DNA of 64,000 nucleotides from DSOI01 sp041394885 (GCA_041394885.1 JAWKHI010000003.1:248001-312000); one strand, 5' to 3'. Numbered from the stretch's first letter, positions 17,781 to 27,821 are shown. Numbers and translations are program-made. Notes: generated by a model from the sequence alone, not told the origin.

Positions 17781-19112
17781 ATGAAGATCGCATGGTTCAC
17801 ACCCTTTTCGGCCAATAGCGCCATCGGCCGCAGCGGGCGGGGCGTGGTGGAGGCGCTGGCCGGCCTGGCGTCAGTGGACCTGTTCTGTTTTGACAAGGAC
17901 GCCCTCCACGCCACCTCGATTCCGGTGCGCCGATTCGCGTCCCACCGCGACATCTCTCCCGCGACGCTCGCCGAGTACGATTTTGCCGTCTACAACTTCG
18001 GGAACTATCTCCCCTACCACCTCGACCTGTTCGAAGTGTCCCGCCGCACGCCCGGCATCTGCGTGCTGCATGATTTCGTCCTGCATCATTTCTTCGCGGC
18101 GTATTATCTCGAGCATCACAGGCAGTCCGGCGAATACGTCGCGGCCATGGAGCGTCTCTACGGCGCACCCGGAAAGGCAGCCGCTCTGGCGAGCATCGCG
18201 CCACGCGGCCAGCGAGTGTGGGAAAGCGACCAGTCCGTCGACTTTCCTTTTTTCGAGGAGGTGATCACCGGGGCGCGTGGCGTCATCACGCATTCGGAAT
18301 TCTTTCGCTCCCGGGTCGAGCGCGTCTGGGCCGGACCGCTGCGGCGTTTACCGCTCCCGTATGCAGTCGAGCGTCACGACGACAAGACGCTTCCCCGCGA
18401 TCGGCTCGGTGTGGAGCCCGGCCGGCTGGTGATCCTCACCATCGGCCACGTCAATCCCAACAAGCGGGTGAATGCCGTCATCGAAGCACTCGGACGCGTC
18501 CGTGCCTCTGTGCCGGCGTTCCAGTATGTGATTGCGGGGCCGTGCCCGGACGCCTATCGCCTCGATCTGGAAGCGCTCGCCCGGAAATCTGGCGTTGCCG
18601 ACGCGGTCACTTTCGCCGGCCGCGTCTCCGACCAGGCGCTCCATTCCCTACTCGAGCACGCCGATGTATGCGTGAATCTGCGGTATCCCGTGATCGAAGG
18701 CGCCTCCGCGTCGGTGATTGAGGAGATGCTGTACGCCAAGCCGGTCATCGTCTCAGACGTCGGCTTTTATGCCGAACTTCCCACCGATGCGGTCCGCAAA
18801 GTGGACCCGCACTCGGTGGACCATCTCGCGGCAGCCCTGCGGGACCTCCTGGGAGACCCTGCGCCGCGCACAGCAATGGGAGCTCGCGCCCATGAGTTCG
18901 CCGCCGAAGAATTTCGTTCCGACCGTTATGCTGCCCAACTGCTCGAATTCGCCAAGGAAATCCGGCGCGCGCAGCCCATACTCGCGGTTACGGACCGCCT
19001 TGCCGCGGAGTGCGCGCGAATCGGCGTCACCTCGTCGATGAGCGTCCTGGACGGGCTCGCCGCCACCCTCGAGGAATTGTTCGGAAACCCACCGCCGTCT
19101 ACTTCGCGGTGA
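17781..19112 (+). CDS. Glycosyltransferase family 4 protein, last gene of the glycan operon
   Basis: 443 residues. The start is 25 bases after the previous stop, the first gap in the operon. MKIAWFTPFSANSAIGRSG opens a GT4 N-terminal domain, with LHDFVLHHFFAAYYLEHH as a distinctive segment also seen in GT4 enzymes acting on undecaprenyl-linked glycans. The C-terminal half has LTIGHVNPNKRVNAVIEAL, YVIAGPCPDAY, and EGASASVIEEMLYAKPVIVSDVGFYAEL. It is not closely similar to the two preceding glycosyltransferases. Its 3' end overlaps the convergent aldose epimerase gene by 14 bases. Confidence 0.85.
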   Translation: MKIAWFTPFSANSAIGRSGRGVVEALAGLASVDLFCFDKDALHATSIPVRRFASHRDISPATLAEYDFAVYNFGNYLPYHLDLFEVSRRTPGICVLHDFVLHHFFAAYYLEHHRQSGEYVAAMERLYGAPGKAAALASIAPRGQRVWESDQSVDFPFFEEVITGARGVITHSEFFRSRVERVWAGPLRRLPLPYAVERHDDKTLPRDRLGVEPGRLVILTIGHVNPNKRVNAVIEALGRVRASVPAFQYVIAGPCPDAYRLDLEALARKSGVADAVTFAGRVSDQALHSLLEHADVCVNLRYPVIEGASASVIEEMLYAKPVIVSDVGFYAELPTDAVRKVDPHSVDHLAAALRDLLGDPAPRTAMGARAHEFAAEEFRSDRYAAQLLEFAKEIRRAQPILAVTDRLAAECARIGVTSSMSVLDGLAATLEELFGNPPPSTSR

Positions 19113-20277
19113 ACCGGTACACGGTGCTCGACTTGTATTCCTGGCCTGGCTCCAGCACCACGGTTGGGAAATCCTTCTTGTTCGGCGAATCCGGGAAGTG
19201 TTGGGTCTCCAGGCAGAATGCGTACCGCTGCTTGTAGACCTTGCCGCCCTTGCCCGTCAAACTTCCGTCGAGGAAATTGCCTGTGTAGAACTGGACTCCC
19301 GGTTGCGTGGTATGAACTTCCATCACCCTGCCGGATCCCGGTTCATGCACGCGCGCCGCCAAGTTCAACCCTTCGCTGGTCCTGTTGAGCACGTAATTGT
19401 GATCGTATCCGCCTCCGAAGCGGAGCTGTTCGTCACCGGCTCCGATCCGCGCCCCGATCGTCACCGGCGATGTGAAGTCGAACGGCGTTCCTTTGACAGG
19501 CCTCAGTTCACCGGTCGGGATCAGCCCGGCGTCGACGGGTGTGAACCGGTCCGCATTGATCTGCATTTCGTGGCCGAGAATATCGCCGTTCCCCTGGCCG
19601 GCCAAATTGAAATAGCTATGGTTGGTCAGGTTCAAGATGGTAGTCCGGTCCGTGGTTGCGGAATAGTCGAGTTTCAGTTCGTTGTCGGCGGTGACAGTGT
19701 AGACCACCTTCACCGAAAGATTGCCAGGATAGCCCTCTTCGCCGTCGCGGCTGACGTAGGTGAGCTCCAGGGCGGGATTCTCGCCCGCGAGTGCGCGGGC
19801 TGACCACAATCGCTTGTCGAACCCTTGCAGGCCGCCGTGCAGATGGTTCTCACCGTTGTTCACCGCCAGCCGGTATTCCACATTGTTCAGCACGAACCGG
19901 CCTTTGGCGATCCGGTTCCCGTAGCGTCCGATGAGCGCCCCGAAATAAGGATTTTCCTTTTCGTAACCCTCGGGCGTATCGAAGCCGAGGACGACGTCTT
20001 CATATTTGCCGGCTTTGTCAGGCGCCAATAGCGAGACAACCACTCCGCCGCGAGTGGAAATTTTCGCTTCGAATCCTTTGCCATTGGCTAGCGTGTAGAG
20101 GTCCACGGCATGGCCGCTCATCGTTCCGAACCCACCCTTTGCAACGCCTTTCCCGTCTCCCTTCGCCGCGGCTGGTTCCGCCTTGCTCTCCGGTTGCGGA
20201 TTCTCGGTTTTCGTTTCACCGCCGCAGGAAAGCAATATCGCGGCCAACGGCGCGAGGTACAGGATATGCTTCGTCAT
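19099..20277 (-). CDS. galM: Aldose 1-epimerase (mutarotase), lipoprotein
   Basis: 392 residues. The N-terminus is a lipoprotein signal with the lipobox LLSC (Cys about residue 18), followed by a low-complexity Lys/Glu/Pro/Ala linker to about residue 45. The catalytic domain shows GalM hallmarks: GFDTPEGYEKENPYFGALIGRYGNRI, NNGENHLHGG (catalytic His), TNHSYFNLAG (second His), and the C-terminal FCLETQHFPDSPN with a Glu base. GalM interconverts alpha and beta anomers of hexoses. An exported, lipid-anchored form suggests action on sugars in the periplasm. Convergent with the glycosyltransferase gene. Confidence 0.9.
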   Translation of the reverse strand: MTKHILYLAPLAAILLSCGGETKTENPQPESKAEPAAAKGDGKGVAKGGFGTMSGHAVDLYTLANGKGFEAKISTRGGVVVSLLAPDKAGKYEDVVLGFDTPEGYEKENPYFGALIGRYGNRIAKGRFVLNNVEYRLAVNNGENHLHGGLQGFDKRLWSARALAGENPALELTYVSRDGEEGYPGNLSVKVVYTVTADNELKLDYSATTDRTTILNLTNHSYFNLAGQGNGDILGHEMQINADRFTPVDAGLIPTGELRPVKGTPFDFTSPVTIGARIGAGDEQLRFGGGYDHNYVLNRTSEGLNLAARVHEPGSGRVMEVHTTQPGVQFYTGNFLDGSLTGKGGKVYKQRYAFCLETQHFPDSPNKKDFPTVVLEPGQEYKSSTVYRFTAK

Positions 20278-20314
20278 GAGTCCCCATCATACATCCCCCT
20301 GAATCTCCACCGGG

Positions 20315-21733
20315 CTAAATCTTTTGCGTTTTCCAGGTTCCACGCCGAAACATCCACATCGCCACCACCGCCAACAGTGACTCGGTGACCGTCAACGACA
20401 GATACACTCCCTTGGGCCCCATCGCCGTGTGCAGACCCAAATAGTAGGCCATGGGAATCTGGCAGACCCAGAAGCAGAACACATTGATGAGGGTGGGTGT
20501 CACGGTATCTCCGGCACCGTTGAAAGCCTGAGTCAGAACCATGCCCCAGGCGTAGAACAGGTAACCGTAGCTCAGGTACCGAAGGCAATCAACGCCGTAA
20601 GGAATCACCGCCGGGTCAGGGTCGTATACCCGCAAAATAGGATCCGCGGCAAGAAGGAAAAGCGCTCCCACCAACCCTAAGAAACACATGTTGTAGAAAC
20701 CTGTCAAATACACAGCCCGCTCGGCCCGATCCGGTTTTCCCGCGCCCAGGCTCTGGCCAACCAGAGTCGCCGCGGCGTTGCTCATCCCCCACGCCGGCAG
20801 GATTACCACGATGACGGTCCGGATCGCGAGCCCGTAGCCGGCGAGCGCCTCGCTTCCGAACGTCGACATGATGCGTACCATCCCGATCCAACTCGCCATA
20901 CCCACTTCCACCTGGAGTATTCCAGTAGCGGAAACGCGAAGCAAGCTGGCCATCACCGGCCATACCGGTTTCAAATTCTCGCGCCGCAGGCGTATTCGCC
21001 CGTGTCCAGAAAACAGGACCCAAAGCTGAAACGCCACCCCCGTACCGCGCCCGATGGCTGTGGCCGTGGCCGCGCCGGCCAATCCCAACTCCGGGAACGG
21101 GCCCAGTCCGAAGATCAGGCACGGATCCAGCACCAGATTGAGCGCATTGGAAATCATCAGCGCCCGGAGCGCGATCGAGGCGTCACCCGCGCCCCGGAAT
21201 ACCGCATTCAGCAGAAACAACAGGAATATGGTGACCGAACTCCCCAGCAGGATGGCAGTGTAGATCGCGCCACCGCCGATCACCTCGGGGCTGGCGCCCA
21301 TGATGGTCAGCAAACGCCGGGCGCCCATCGAGCCCGCAGCGGCCGTCACCGTAGATACCGCGACCCCGATCCACAGCGCCTGCGCCGCCGCAACCGCCGC
21401 GCCCTCGCGATCATGCTCGCCGATCCGCCGCGCCACCATCGCCGTCGTCGACATCGACAGCCCTATCGCGATCCCGAACAGGATCGTCAAGAACGATTCG
21501 GTCAGCACTACCGCGGCGAGCGCGTTCTTTCCCAGGCGCGAAACAAACATCGCGTCGGCGAACCCAAACAGGGACTCCATCGACATTTCGAGCACCATCG
21601 GGATCGCCAGCAGCGCTACGGACCGCGACAGGCTTCCCTGGGTAAAATCGCGCCCGCCACCCACCAGTGCCTCTCGCAGGATTTGCGCCAAGCTTCTGAA
21701 TCGGCTTTTCATCCGGATTTTTAATCCTCGCAT
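20315..21733 (-). CDS. MATE family efflux transporter
   Basis: About 472 residues from the ATG at 21733; the open frame extends to 21778 but that start would lie two bases from the divergent ATG at 21781. A further in-frame ATG at 21712 is also possible. Twelve hydrophobic segments and MATE motifs are visible: LAIPMVLEMSMESLFGFADA, FVSRLGKNALAAV, a second-half repeat beginning VSATGILQVEVGMASWIG, and MSNAAATLVGQSLGAGKPDR. MATE proteins export drugs or metabolites using Na+ or H+ gradients. The substrate is unknown. A divergent promoter with the TIGR01777 gene is likely. Confidence 0.88.
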   Translation of the reverse strand: MRGLKIRMKSRFRSLAQILREALVGGGRDFTQGSLSRSVALLAIPMVLEMSMESLFGFADAMFVSRLGKNALAAVVLTESFLTILFGIAIGLSMSTTAMVARRIGEHDREGAAVAAAQALWIGVAVSTVTAAAGSMGARRLLTIMGASPEVIGGGAIYTAILLGSSVTIFLLFLLNAVFRGAGDASIALRALMISNALNLVLDPCLIFGLGPFPELGLAGAATATAIGRGTGVAFQLWVLFSGHGRIRLRRENLKPVWPVMASLLRVSATGILQVEVGMASWIGMVRIMSTFGSEALAGYGLAIRTVIVVILPAWGMSNAAATLVGQSLGAGKPDRAERAVYLTGFYNMCFLGLVGALFLLAADPILRVYDPDPAVIPYGVDCLRYLSYGYLFYAWGMVLTQAFNGAGDTVTPTLINVFCFWVCQIPMAYYLGLHTAMGPKGVYLSLTVTESLLAVVAMWMFRRGTWKTQKI

Positions 21734-21780
21734 GAGCCGATGAGCATCGACTACAATGAAGCGGTTCGGTCCGCACAAGG

Positions 21781-22680
21781 ATGAGGGTTATTCTCACTGG
21801 CGCCACGGGTTTCATCGGGACCCATCTGGTGCCCCAACTCGAAGCCGCCGGCCACACCACGCACCTGCTTGGCCGCAGCCCGAAACCCGGATTGTCGGCC
21901 GGCTCAGGCTTCTCCATCTGGGATCCGGCGAAGGGACCTCCCCCCGCCGACGCCTTTCAAGACGCAGACGCAGTGATCCACTTGGCCGGTGAACCGGTAG
22001 CCCAGCGCTGGTCCCCCGACGTGAAGCGCCGCATTCGCTCGAGCCGCGTCGACGCCACCGCGCAACTGATCGCAGCCATCGCCGCCTCGCCGCGAAAGCC
22101 CGCTGTGTTCCTGTCGGCTTCGGCGGTCGGCTACTACGGCGATCGTGGCGACGAAGTGCTCACCGAATCGTCCGCCCCCGCCAACGGCTTCCTGCCGAGC
22201 GTATGCGTGGAATGGGAGAAGGCTGCTTCCGAGGCCACGCAACTCGGCATTCGCGTGGCGCTACTGCGCACCGGTATTGTGCTCGGCAAAGGCGGCGGCG
22301 CACTGGCTCAAATGCTGACGCCTTTCAAAGTGGGCCTCGGCGGGCGTCTGGGATCCGGCAAACAGTGGATGCCTTGGATTCACATGACCGATATGTGCGC
22401 CCTCTATCTGGCCGCTCTGGACAACCCGGCCCTCTCCGGTCCCGTGAACGCGGTGTCGCCGAATCCGGTGCGTAACGATGATTTCACCGCTGCTCTCGGG
22501 CGCGCCCTGGCGCGCCCTGCACTGTTGCCTGTCCCCGAGTTCGCCATCCGGCTGTTATATGGTGAAATGTCCCAGATCCTGTTTGCCAGCCAGCGCGTGG
22601 TCCCGCGCGCCGCCCAGGCATCCGGTTTCGAGTTCCGCCAGCCCGAGATTTTCGGAGCGCTCAAAGATTTGCTAGCATAA
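21781..22680 (+). CDS. TIGR01777 family NAD(P)-binding epimerase-like oxidoreductase
   Basis: 299 residues. The Rossmann nucleotide-binding loop ILTGATGFIGTHLVPQL is at the N-terminus. Family marks follow: DAVIHLAGEPVAQRWSPDVK, SRVDATAQLI, SASAVGYYGDRGDEVLTE, RTGIVLGKGGGAL, and MPWIHMTDM, with a short C-terminal extension ending ALKDLLA. This extended-SDR family (YfcH in E. coli, divisome factor SulA in cyanobacteria) has no settled substrate. Seven bases separate it from the next small gene, suggesting co-transcription. Confidence 0.88.
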   Translation: MRVILTGATGFIGTHLVPQLEAAGHTTHLLGRSPKPGLSAGSGFSIWDPAKGPPPADAFQDADAVIHLAGEPVAQRWSPDVKRRIRSSRVDATAQLIAAIAASPRKPAVFLSASAVGYYGDRGDEVLTESSAPANGFLPSVCVEWEKAASEATQLGIRVALLRTGIVLGKGGGALAQMLTPFKVGLGGRLGSGKQWMPWIHMTDMCALYLAALDNPALSGPVNAVSPNPVRNDDFTAALGRALARPALLPVPEFAIRLLYGEMSQILFASQRVVPRAAQASGFEFRQPEIFGALKDLLA

Positions 22681-22687
22681 GAGAGTT

Positions 22688-22897
22688 ATGGCAATTCCGA
22701 ACGCGCGCCGCTTTCGCCTGATGCATCCCGACGGTGTCCGGTCCGCCACCATCGTGGCCGTCCTCCCCAAGGGGACCGATGTCGGAGCTTATCTCCAGGA
22801 CGCCAACTCGCGCTTCGACTGGAAGACCTGGGAAGAAACGCAACAGCGCCAATTCAAAGTCCGCGTCGGTCAGCAGAAGCAGAAAAAGGCGAAGTAG
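22688..22897 (+). CDS. Small conserved-type hypothetical protein
   Basis: 69 residues, with a GAGAG ribosome site a few bases before the ATG and only seven bases after the epimerase stop. The product is basic, with a Lys/Gln-rich tail (GQQKQKKAK) and no signal peptide or membrane segment. The middle part (SATIVAVLPKGTDVGAYLQ) looks like a small folded domain. I do not recognise the family. Confidence 0.55.
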   Translation: MAIPNARRFRLMHPDGVRSATIVAVLPKGTDVGAYLQDANSRFDWKTWEETQQRQFKVRVGQQKQKKAK

Positions 22898-23341
22898 CCC
22901 TTCTTCCGCGTCTTATCCGGCGATTCCTCTCAACGTTCCCGTCAGCGGGGCTGTGCTCTGTTTCCGAACTGTGACGGGTGACGTGTGTGTTATGTCCCGC
23001 ACTCAGAATCGTCCCTCGCCACAATCGCCTGCCGGTTTCCGCGCAACGATCAGTATCGATGGGCGGAGCGGTGTGGAGTATCGCAGCGTCACCGTTGGGA
23101 ACCTCGACACCTGGTAGCGCGTTTGGCTTCTTACTTGTGGATCACGAAGAGACCTAAGGTACTGTAACGAAATGCGATGAGTCTTGGTACGCGCGGTACT
23201 TTCCCCTAGCGGGACCCATTGACCCCATCTCTGAACTCGGGTAATCTACCGATACCCACATTGGGCGAGGTGTCAGTTTGGACCCGCTCCGGCGAAGCCC
23301 CGCAGACAGGCGAGGCTTCTGGCTGTCGACGCATCGGTTGG
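22898..23341. other. Intergenic region upstream of the giant malectin/BACON gene
   Basis: No convincing gene lies in these 444 bases. Short open frames here have no ribosome sites and no recognisable product. The segment 23270-23341 is rich in short GC inverted repeats and may contain the 5' leader and promoter of the large gene. I could not match it to a known riboswitch. The open frame of the large gene extends to a TTG at 23219, but that part shows no protein-like composition. Confidence 0.3.
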
Positions 23342-26300
23342 ATGGTAAACCTTTCTAAAGCACGCGCCCAATGGAAGGGGCCTCTTCTCAGCCTACTCGC
23401 TTGTACGCTGGCGCTTCCCCACTTTGCCCAACCGGTGCTTGCCCAACCGGCTGCGGTGCCACTGCGCATCAACTCCGGTGGATGGCCCACCACGGCTGTC
23501 GATCCGCTGGGTGTAACTTGGCTTTCCGACCGCTACTATACGGCCGGCCGAATCACCTATCGTTCCACTGCCACCAATGGTGCATTCGATCCTGTGCTCT
23601 CCACCGGACGGGACAATCTCTACCTACCTGAACTCGTGTATCGGATTCCCCTGGTCAATGGCAGCTACCAGGTCAAGCTACATTTCATTGAATTTACATC
23701 TGCTCCCGGCGCCCGCCGATTCGATGTAATCCAGAACAGCGTTGCAGTCCTCCAGAATTTCGACATTCTTTCCGAGGTTCCTCTTTCCACACGGTTGATC
23801 AAAACGCTGCCGCCGGCGACCGTCACCAATGGAATTCTCGAGCTGGTTTTCCGGCCAGTGGCGGGTCTCGCCGGTGTGTCCGGCATTGAGGTATTGGTGC
23901 CGGAGGGCCCGAATCTGAACGTCTCGTTGACGTCGATGGCTTTCTCCGCGATTGCGGGTGGCGCCAATCCCGCAAGCCAGACATTCGATGTCGTCAATTC
24001 CGGTAGCGGGGGTTCGCTTTCCTGGTCCGCTACCACCGGCGTTTCCTGGCTGGCCGTGTCCCCGCCCGGCGGCAGCACTCCAACAACCGGAGTAAGTGTG
24101 ACCGCCGCCACGGGAAGCCTAGCGGCCGGAAGTTACAGCGCGAGCATTGCCGTAGCCGGCGGCGGGCAGACACGAACGATCCCGGTGACATTCACAGTGA
24201 GCGCGCCGCCTAATCTGGCGGTCGCGCCCGCGTCTCTCGCCTTCGTGGCCGCCGCCGGTGGTCCGAATCCGGCCACGCAGTCCATTACGGTATCGAACAC
24301 CGGCGGCGGCGGACCTCTCGCATGGACGGCTACCGATGACGCCTCCTGGCTCACCGTCACGCCTGTGGCCGGTAACACCCCCACCGCGGGCATCGCCGTT
24401 ACTGCCGCCACCGGAAGTCTCGCTCCGGCTACTTACACCGCGACGATCACTGTCACCGGTGGCGGCCAGACACGAACCATCCCCGTTACCTTCACCGTAA
24501 ACGATGCTCCGATCCTGAGCGTCGCCCCCGCCACGTTGACATTCGCGGCAACGGCCGGTGGCGCCAGCCCCGCGTCGCAGACCTTCAATGTCACCAACAC
24601 CGGTACCGGCGGGCCCATTGCCTGGACTGCCTCGAGTAACGCGCCCTGGCTCGCCGTCACCCCCGGTTCAGGAACGACTCCGGCCGGCGCCGTCACCGTC
24701 ACCGCCGCCACGGGAAGTCTCGCCGCGGGGGCCTACAGCGCGAGCATCAGTGTCGCCGGCGCCGGGCAGACCCGCACAATCCCGGTCACGTTCAACGTGG
24801 CTGCTCCCCCTACCCTAGCCGTTGCTCCCGCTTCGCTCTCCTTCCTCGGGACGGCTGGAGGCCCCGATCCAACCGCCCAAAGCGTTAGCCTGTCCAACAG
24901 CGGCGCCGGGGGCGCCATCACATGGACCGCCGTCAGCAACGCGCCCTGGCTTTCCGTTGCTCCGGCGAGTGGCAGCACTCCTTCCGCCGGCGTTGCCGTC
25001 TCTGTGTCCGCGGCAGGTCTCTCGGCGGGAACTTACGGCGGCGAGATTACCTTCAATTCCGTAAGTCCCGGCGGTCTGACTCGAGTTTTGCCTGTTTCCT
25101 TCTCGGTCTCGAGTGCCGGACAGACAGCAGTGATTCGGATCAACTCCGGGTCCTGGGGCTCTTCGTTTACCGATCCCCAGGGGCGTACTTGGTTAACGGA
25201 CCGGTATTACTCCGCCGGCGCCGGCACGACTTACGGTCCTACTTTCGAGAACGGCGCTCTCGATGCGATGTTGACTACCGGCCGTGACAGCGCCTATGTC
25301 CCCGAGTTCAACTATCGGATTCCGCTGCCCAACGGCGCCTATCTGGTCAATCTGCACTTCGTTGAATACACCAACGGACCAGGCGGCCGCCGCTTCAGCG
25401 TGCTGCAGAACGGCGTGACGGTCCTCGATACTTTCGATATACGCGCCGAAGTCGCTATTAAGACGCGCCTAGTGAAGAGCTTGCCTGCCGCGATGGTCAC
25501 CAATGGGATACTCGAGTTGACCTTCCGGGCGGGTCCGAATCCCGCGACGATTTCCGGAATTGAGGTGTTTGCCGCTGCGCCGTCGCCGAACCTGAACGTC
25601 GCTCCTTCGTCGATGAGCTTCACGGGCACCGTAGGCGGAACCGATCCGGCTACCCAGACGTTCGCGGTGACGAACACCGGCGGTGGTGGACCGATTTCGT
25701 GGACCGCGTCCGATGACGCGACTTGGCTGACGGTCACCCCGACCACCGGAACCACGCCGTCCAACAGCGTGACGGTCGCCGTCGCCACGGGCTCGCTCAC
25801 CGCAGGGCTGCATACGGCGACAATCACTATCTCCGGAGGTGGCCAGAGCCGAACGATTCCGGTGACGTTCACCATTGGCGCGCCGAACCTCAGTGTCGTC
25901 CCGATCACCCTCTCTTTCGCAGCCAACACGGGAGGTCCGAACCCCGCGACACAGAGTTTCAGCGTGACCAACGTGGGCGAAGGCGGAGCCATCGCCTGGA
26001 CCGCTACCGACGACGCCGCATGGCTGACTATCATGCCCGCCTCCGGCAACACGCCTGGAGCGGGTATCGCCGTCAGTGCCGTAACCGGAGCCCTGGCTCC
26101 GGCGACCTACAACGCGTCCATCACTGTCACCGGAGCAGGTCAGGTACGAACGATCCCGGTGACGTTCACGGTGGACGACGCGCCCAACCTCACCGCATTG
26201 CCCCTGTCACTTTCTTTCGCCGCGACGTCCGGAGGGACTAACCCCGCCACGCAGACCTTGACGGTGACCAATGCCGGTGGCGGCGGCCCGGTTGCATGGA

Positions 26301-27811
26301 CCGCTACCTCTGGCGCCCCCTGGCTGACCGTCAGTCCACCTTCGGGCAACACACCGTCCACGGGAATCGTGGTTGAAGCCGCCACGGGAAGCCTGGCCGC
26401 GGGAACCTACACCGCGGGCATCACGGTCACGGGAGCGGCGCAGACACGAACGATTCCCGTGACATTTACGATCAGCGCTCCACCCACGCTGACCGTAGCG
26501 CCCGGTTCGCTCTCCTTCCTCGCTACTACCGGGGGATCGGATCCCTCCGCGCAAGCCATCGCTGTATCGAACACCGGCAGCGGTGGAGCAATCGCATGGA
26601 CGGCGGTTAGCAGTGCGCCATGGCTCTCGATCGAGCCCGCCGCCGGCAGCACGCCTTCCCCTGGGCTCGCCGTCGCCGTACATCCGGCCGGTCTGTCAGC
26701 GGGTACTTATACGGGAGAGCTGACTTTCACCTCAACAGGTCCGGGCGGCACGCGCGTGGTCCCCGTCTCTCTCACGGTTTCCAACGCCGGCCAAACCGCC
26801 GTGATACGCATCAATGCCGGAGGTTGGGAGACGCCGTTCACAGACACGCAGGGGCGCACTTGGCTGACGGATCGCTACTACTCGGCAGGAACCGGTAACT
26901 CCTATGGCCCTTCTTTTGAAAACGGCGTTCAGGACGCGATGCTGACAACGGGCCGTGATAGCGTTTATGTGCCCGCGATCACCTACCAGATCCCCGTACC
27001 CAACGGCAGCTATCAGGTGAACTTGCACTTTGTCGAGTACTACAATGAGCCGGGTATCCGCCGCTTCAGTGTGCAGCAGAACGGCGTCACCGTGCTGCAG
27101 GATCTCGATATCCGAGCTGAAGTTCCGCGTTTCACGCGCCTCGTCAAGTCCCTTCCCGTTACCACCGTCACCAACGGGATCCTCGAGCTCAGATTCCAGG
27201 CCGGCACCGGATCGGCCACCGTCTCTGGAATCGAAGTGCTCACCGCGAGCAGCGGATCGCTGCCTGACCTGGCAGTCGGGCCCGGATTCCTCGCTTTCTC
27301 AGCCTTTGCCGGAGGAGCCAATCCGCAGGCCCAGAACATTCTCGTGACGAACATCGGCGGGGGCGGCCCCATCGCCTGGACCGCGGCCGACGATGCCGCA
27401 TGGTTGAGCGTTTCGCCCGCCAGCGGATCCACGCCCAGCACCGGCGTCACAGCACAGGTCAACGTCACGGGCCTCGGCGTCGGAACCTACAGCGCGACGG
27501 TTTCGGTCTCCGGCGCCGGGCAAACGCGATCGGTTCCGGTGACGTTGACCGTTTTGCCACCGAACGATCTATCCACCACGCCCTCCTCGCTGGTGTTCAC
27601 CGCGGTCACCAACGGACCCCTGCCGAGCCCGCGCCTCATCTCGATCGCCAATCTCGGCGTGGGACCGATATCCTGGACCGCCGTCTCGAACCAACCATGG
27701 CTCACGGTGTCACAACCCTCCGGCAGCACTCCGTTCAATCTGGTCCTGAGTGTCGATCAAGCGGGCTCCTCACGGCTCACCGCCGGTCCGGGGACGCGCA
27801 CACGGGCATGA
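23342..27811 (+). CDS. Giant secreted malectin/BACON repeat protein (N-terminal part, truncated by assembly damage)
   Basis: The start at ATG 23342 opens a signal peptide (KGPLLSLLACTLALPHFAQP, then VLAQ). Three malectin-like carbohydrate-binding domains follow, each beginning IRIN(S/A)G.W and ending GIEV. After the first come four BACON domains of about 90 residues (SLSFAATSGG.NPATQ, W...WLTVSP.SG.TP, G.Y...I.V.GAGQTRTIPVTF). After the second come four more, and after the third two before the frame ends. The stop at 27811 lies in a damaged junction: from 27822 the sequence repeats 25814 onward with many deletions, and the true continuation is at 29665-31794. Without the repeat the protein would be three units of malectin plus four BACON domains and a beta-helix. 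It is probably extracellular and polysaccharide-binding. Confidence 0.75.
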   Translation: MVNLSKARAQWKGPLLSLLACTLALPHFAQPVLAQPAAVPLRINSGGWPTTAVDPLGVTWLSDRYYTAGRITYRSTATNGAFDPVLSTGRDNLYLPELVYRIPLVNGSYQVKLHFIEFTSAPGARRFDVIQNSVAVLQNFDILSEVPLSTRLIKTLPPATVTNGILELVFRPVAGLAGVSGIEVLVPEGPNLNVSLTSMAFSAIAGGANPASQTFDVVNSGSGGSLSWSATTGVSWLAVSPPGGSTPTTGVSVTAATGSLAAGSYSASIAVAGGGQTRTIPVTFTVSAPPNLAVAPASLAFVAAAGGPNPATQSITVSNTGGGGPLAWTATDDASWLTVTPVAGNTPTAGIAVTAATGSLAPATYTATITVTGGGQTRTIPVTFTVNDAPILSVAPATLTFAATAGGASPASQTFNVTNTGTGGPIAWTASSNAPWLAVTPGSGTTPAGAVTVTAATGSLAAGAYSASISVAGAGQTRTIPVTFNVAAPPTLAVAPASLSFLGTAGGPDPTAQSVSLSNSGAGGAITWTAVSNAPWLSVAPASGSTPSAGVAVSVSAAGLSAGTYGGEITFNSVSPGGLTRVLPVSFSVSSAGQTAVIRINSGSWGSSFTDPQGRTWLTDRYYSAGAGTTYGPTFENGALDAMLTTGRDSAYVPEFNYRIPLPNGAYLVNLHFVEYTNGPGGRRFSVLQNGVTVLDTFDIRAEVAIKTRLVKSLPAAMVTNGILELTFRAGPNPATISGIEVFAAAPSPNLNVAPSSMSFTGTVGGTDPATQTFAVTNTGGGGPISWTASDDATWLTVTPTTGTTPSNSVTVAVATGSLTAGLHTATITISGGGQSRTIPVTFTIGAPNLSVVPITLSFAANTGGPNPATQSFSVTNVGEGGAIAWTATDDAAWLTIMPASGNTPGAGIAVSAVTGALAPATYNASITVTGAGQVRTIPVTFTVDDAPNLTALPLSLSFAATSGGTNPATQTLTVTNAGGGGPVAWTATSGAPWLTVSPPSGNTPSTGIVVEAATGSLAAGTYTAGITVTGAAQTRTIPVTFTISAPPTLTVAPGSLSFLATTGGSDPSAQAIAVSNTGSGGAIAWTAVSSAPWLSIEPAAGSTPSPGLAVAVHPAGLSAGTYTGELTFTSTGPGGTRVVPVSLTVSNAGQTAVIRINAGGWETPFTDTQGRTWLTDRYYSAGTGNSYGPSFENGVQDAMLTTGRDSVYVPAITYQIPVPNGSYQVNLHFVEYYNEPGIRRFSVQQNGVTVLQDLDIRAEVPRFTRLVKSLPVTTVTNGILELRFQAGTGSATVSGIEVLTASSGSLPDLAVGPGFLAFSAFAGGANPQAQNILVTNIGGGGPIAWTAADDAAWLSVSPASGSTPSTGVTAQVNVTGLGVGTYSATVSVSGAGQTRSVPVTLTVLPPNDLSTTPSSLVFTAVTNGPLPSPRLISIANLGVGPISWTAVSNQPWLTVSQPSGSTPFNLVLSVDQAGSSRLTAGPGTRTRA
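25814..27766 (+). repeat. First copy of a long tandem near-repeat inside the giant gene
   Basis: This 1953-base segment runs from inside the first BACON domain of unit two to the second BACON domain of unit three, in an intact frame. It recurs at 27822-29670 in the same orientation. The repeat endpoints fall at homologous positions of two BACON domains, as expected for in-register recombination or for an assembler jumping between similar repeats. Confidence 0.85.
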
Positions 27812-27821
27812 CAGTCGCAAC

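Noticed and set aside
23270..23341. Possible riboswitch (cyclic-di-GMP type) upstream of the giant gene
   Set aside because: GC hairpins are present but the conserved riboswitch core sequences are missing.
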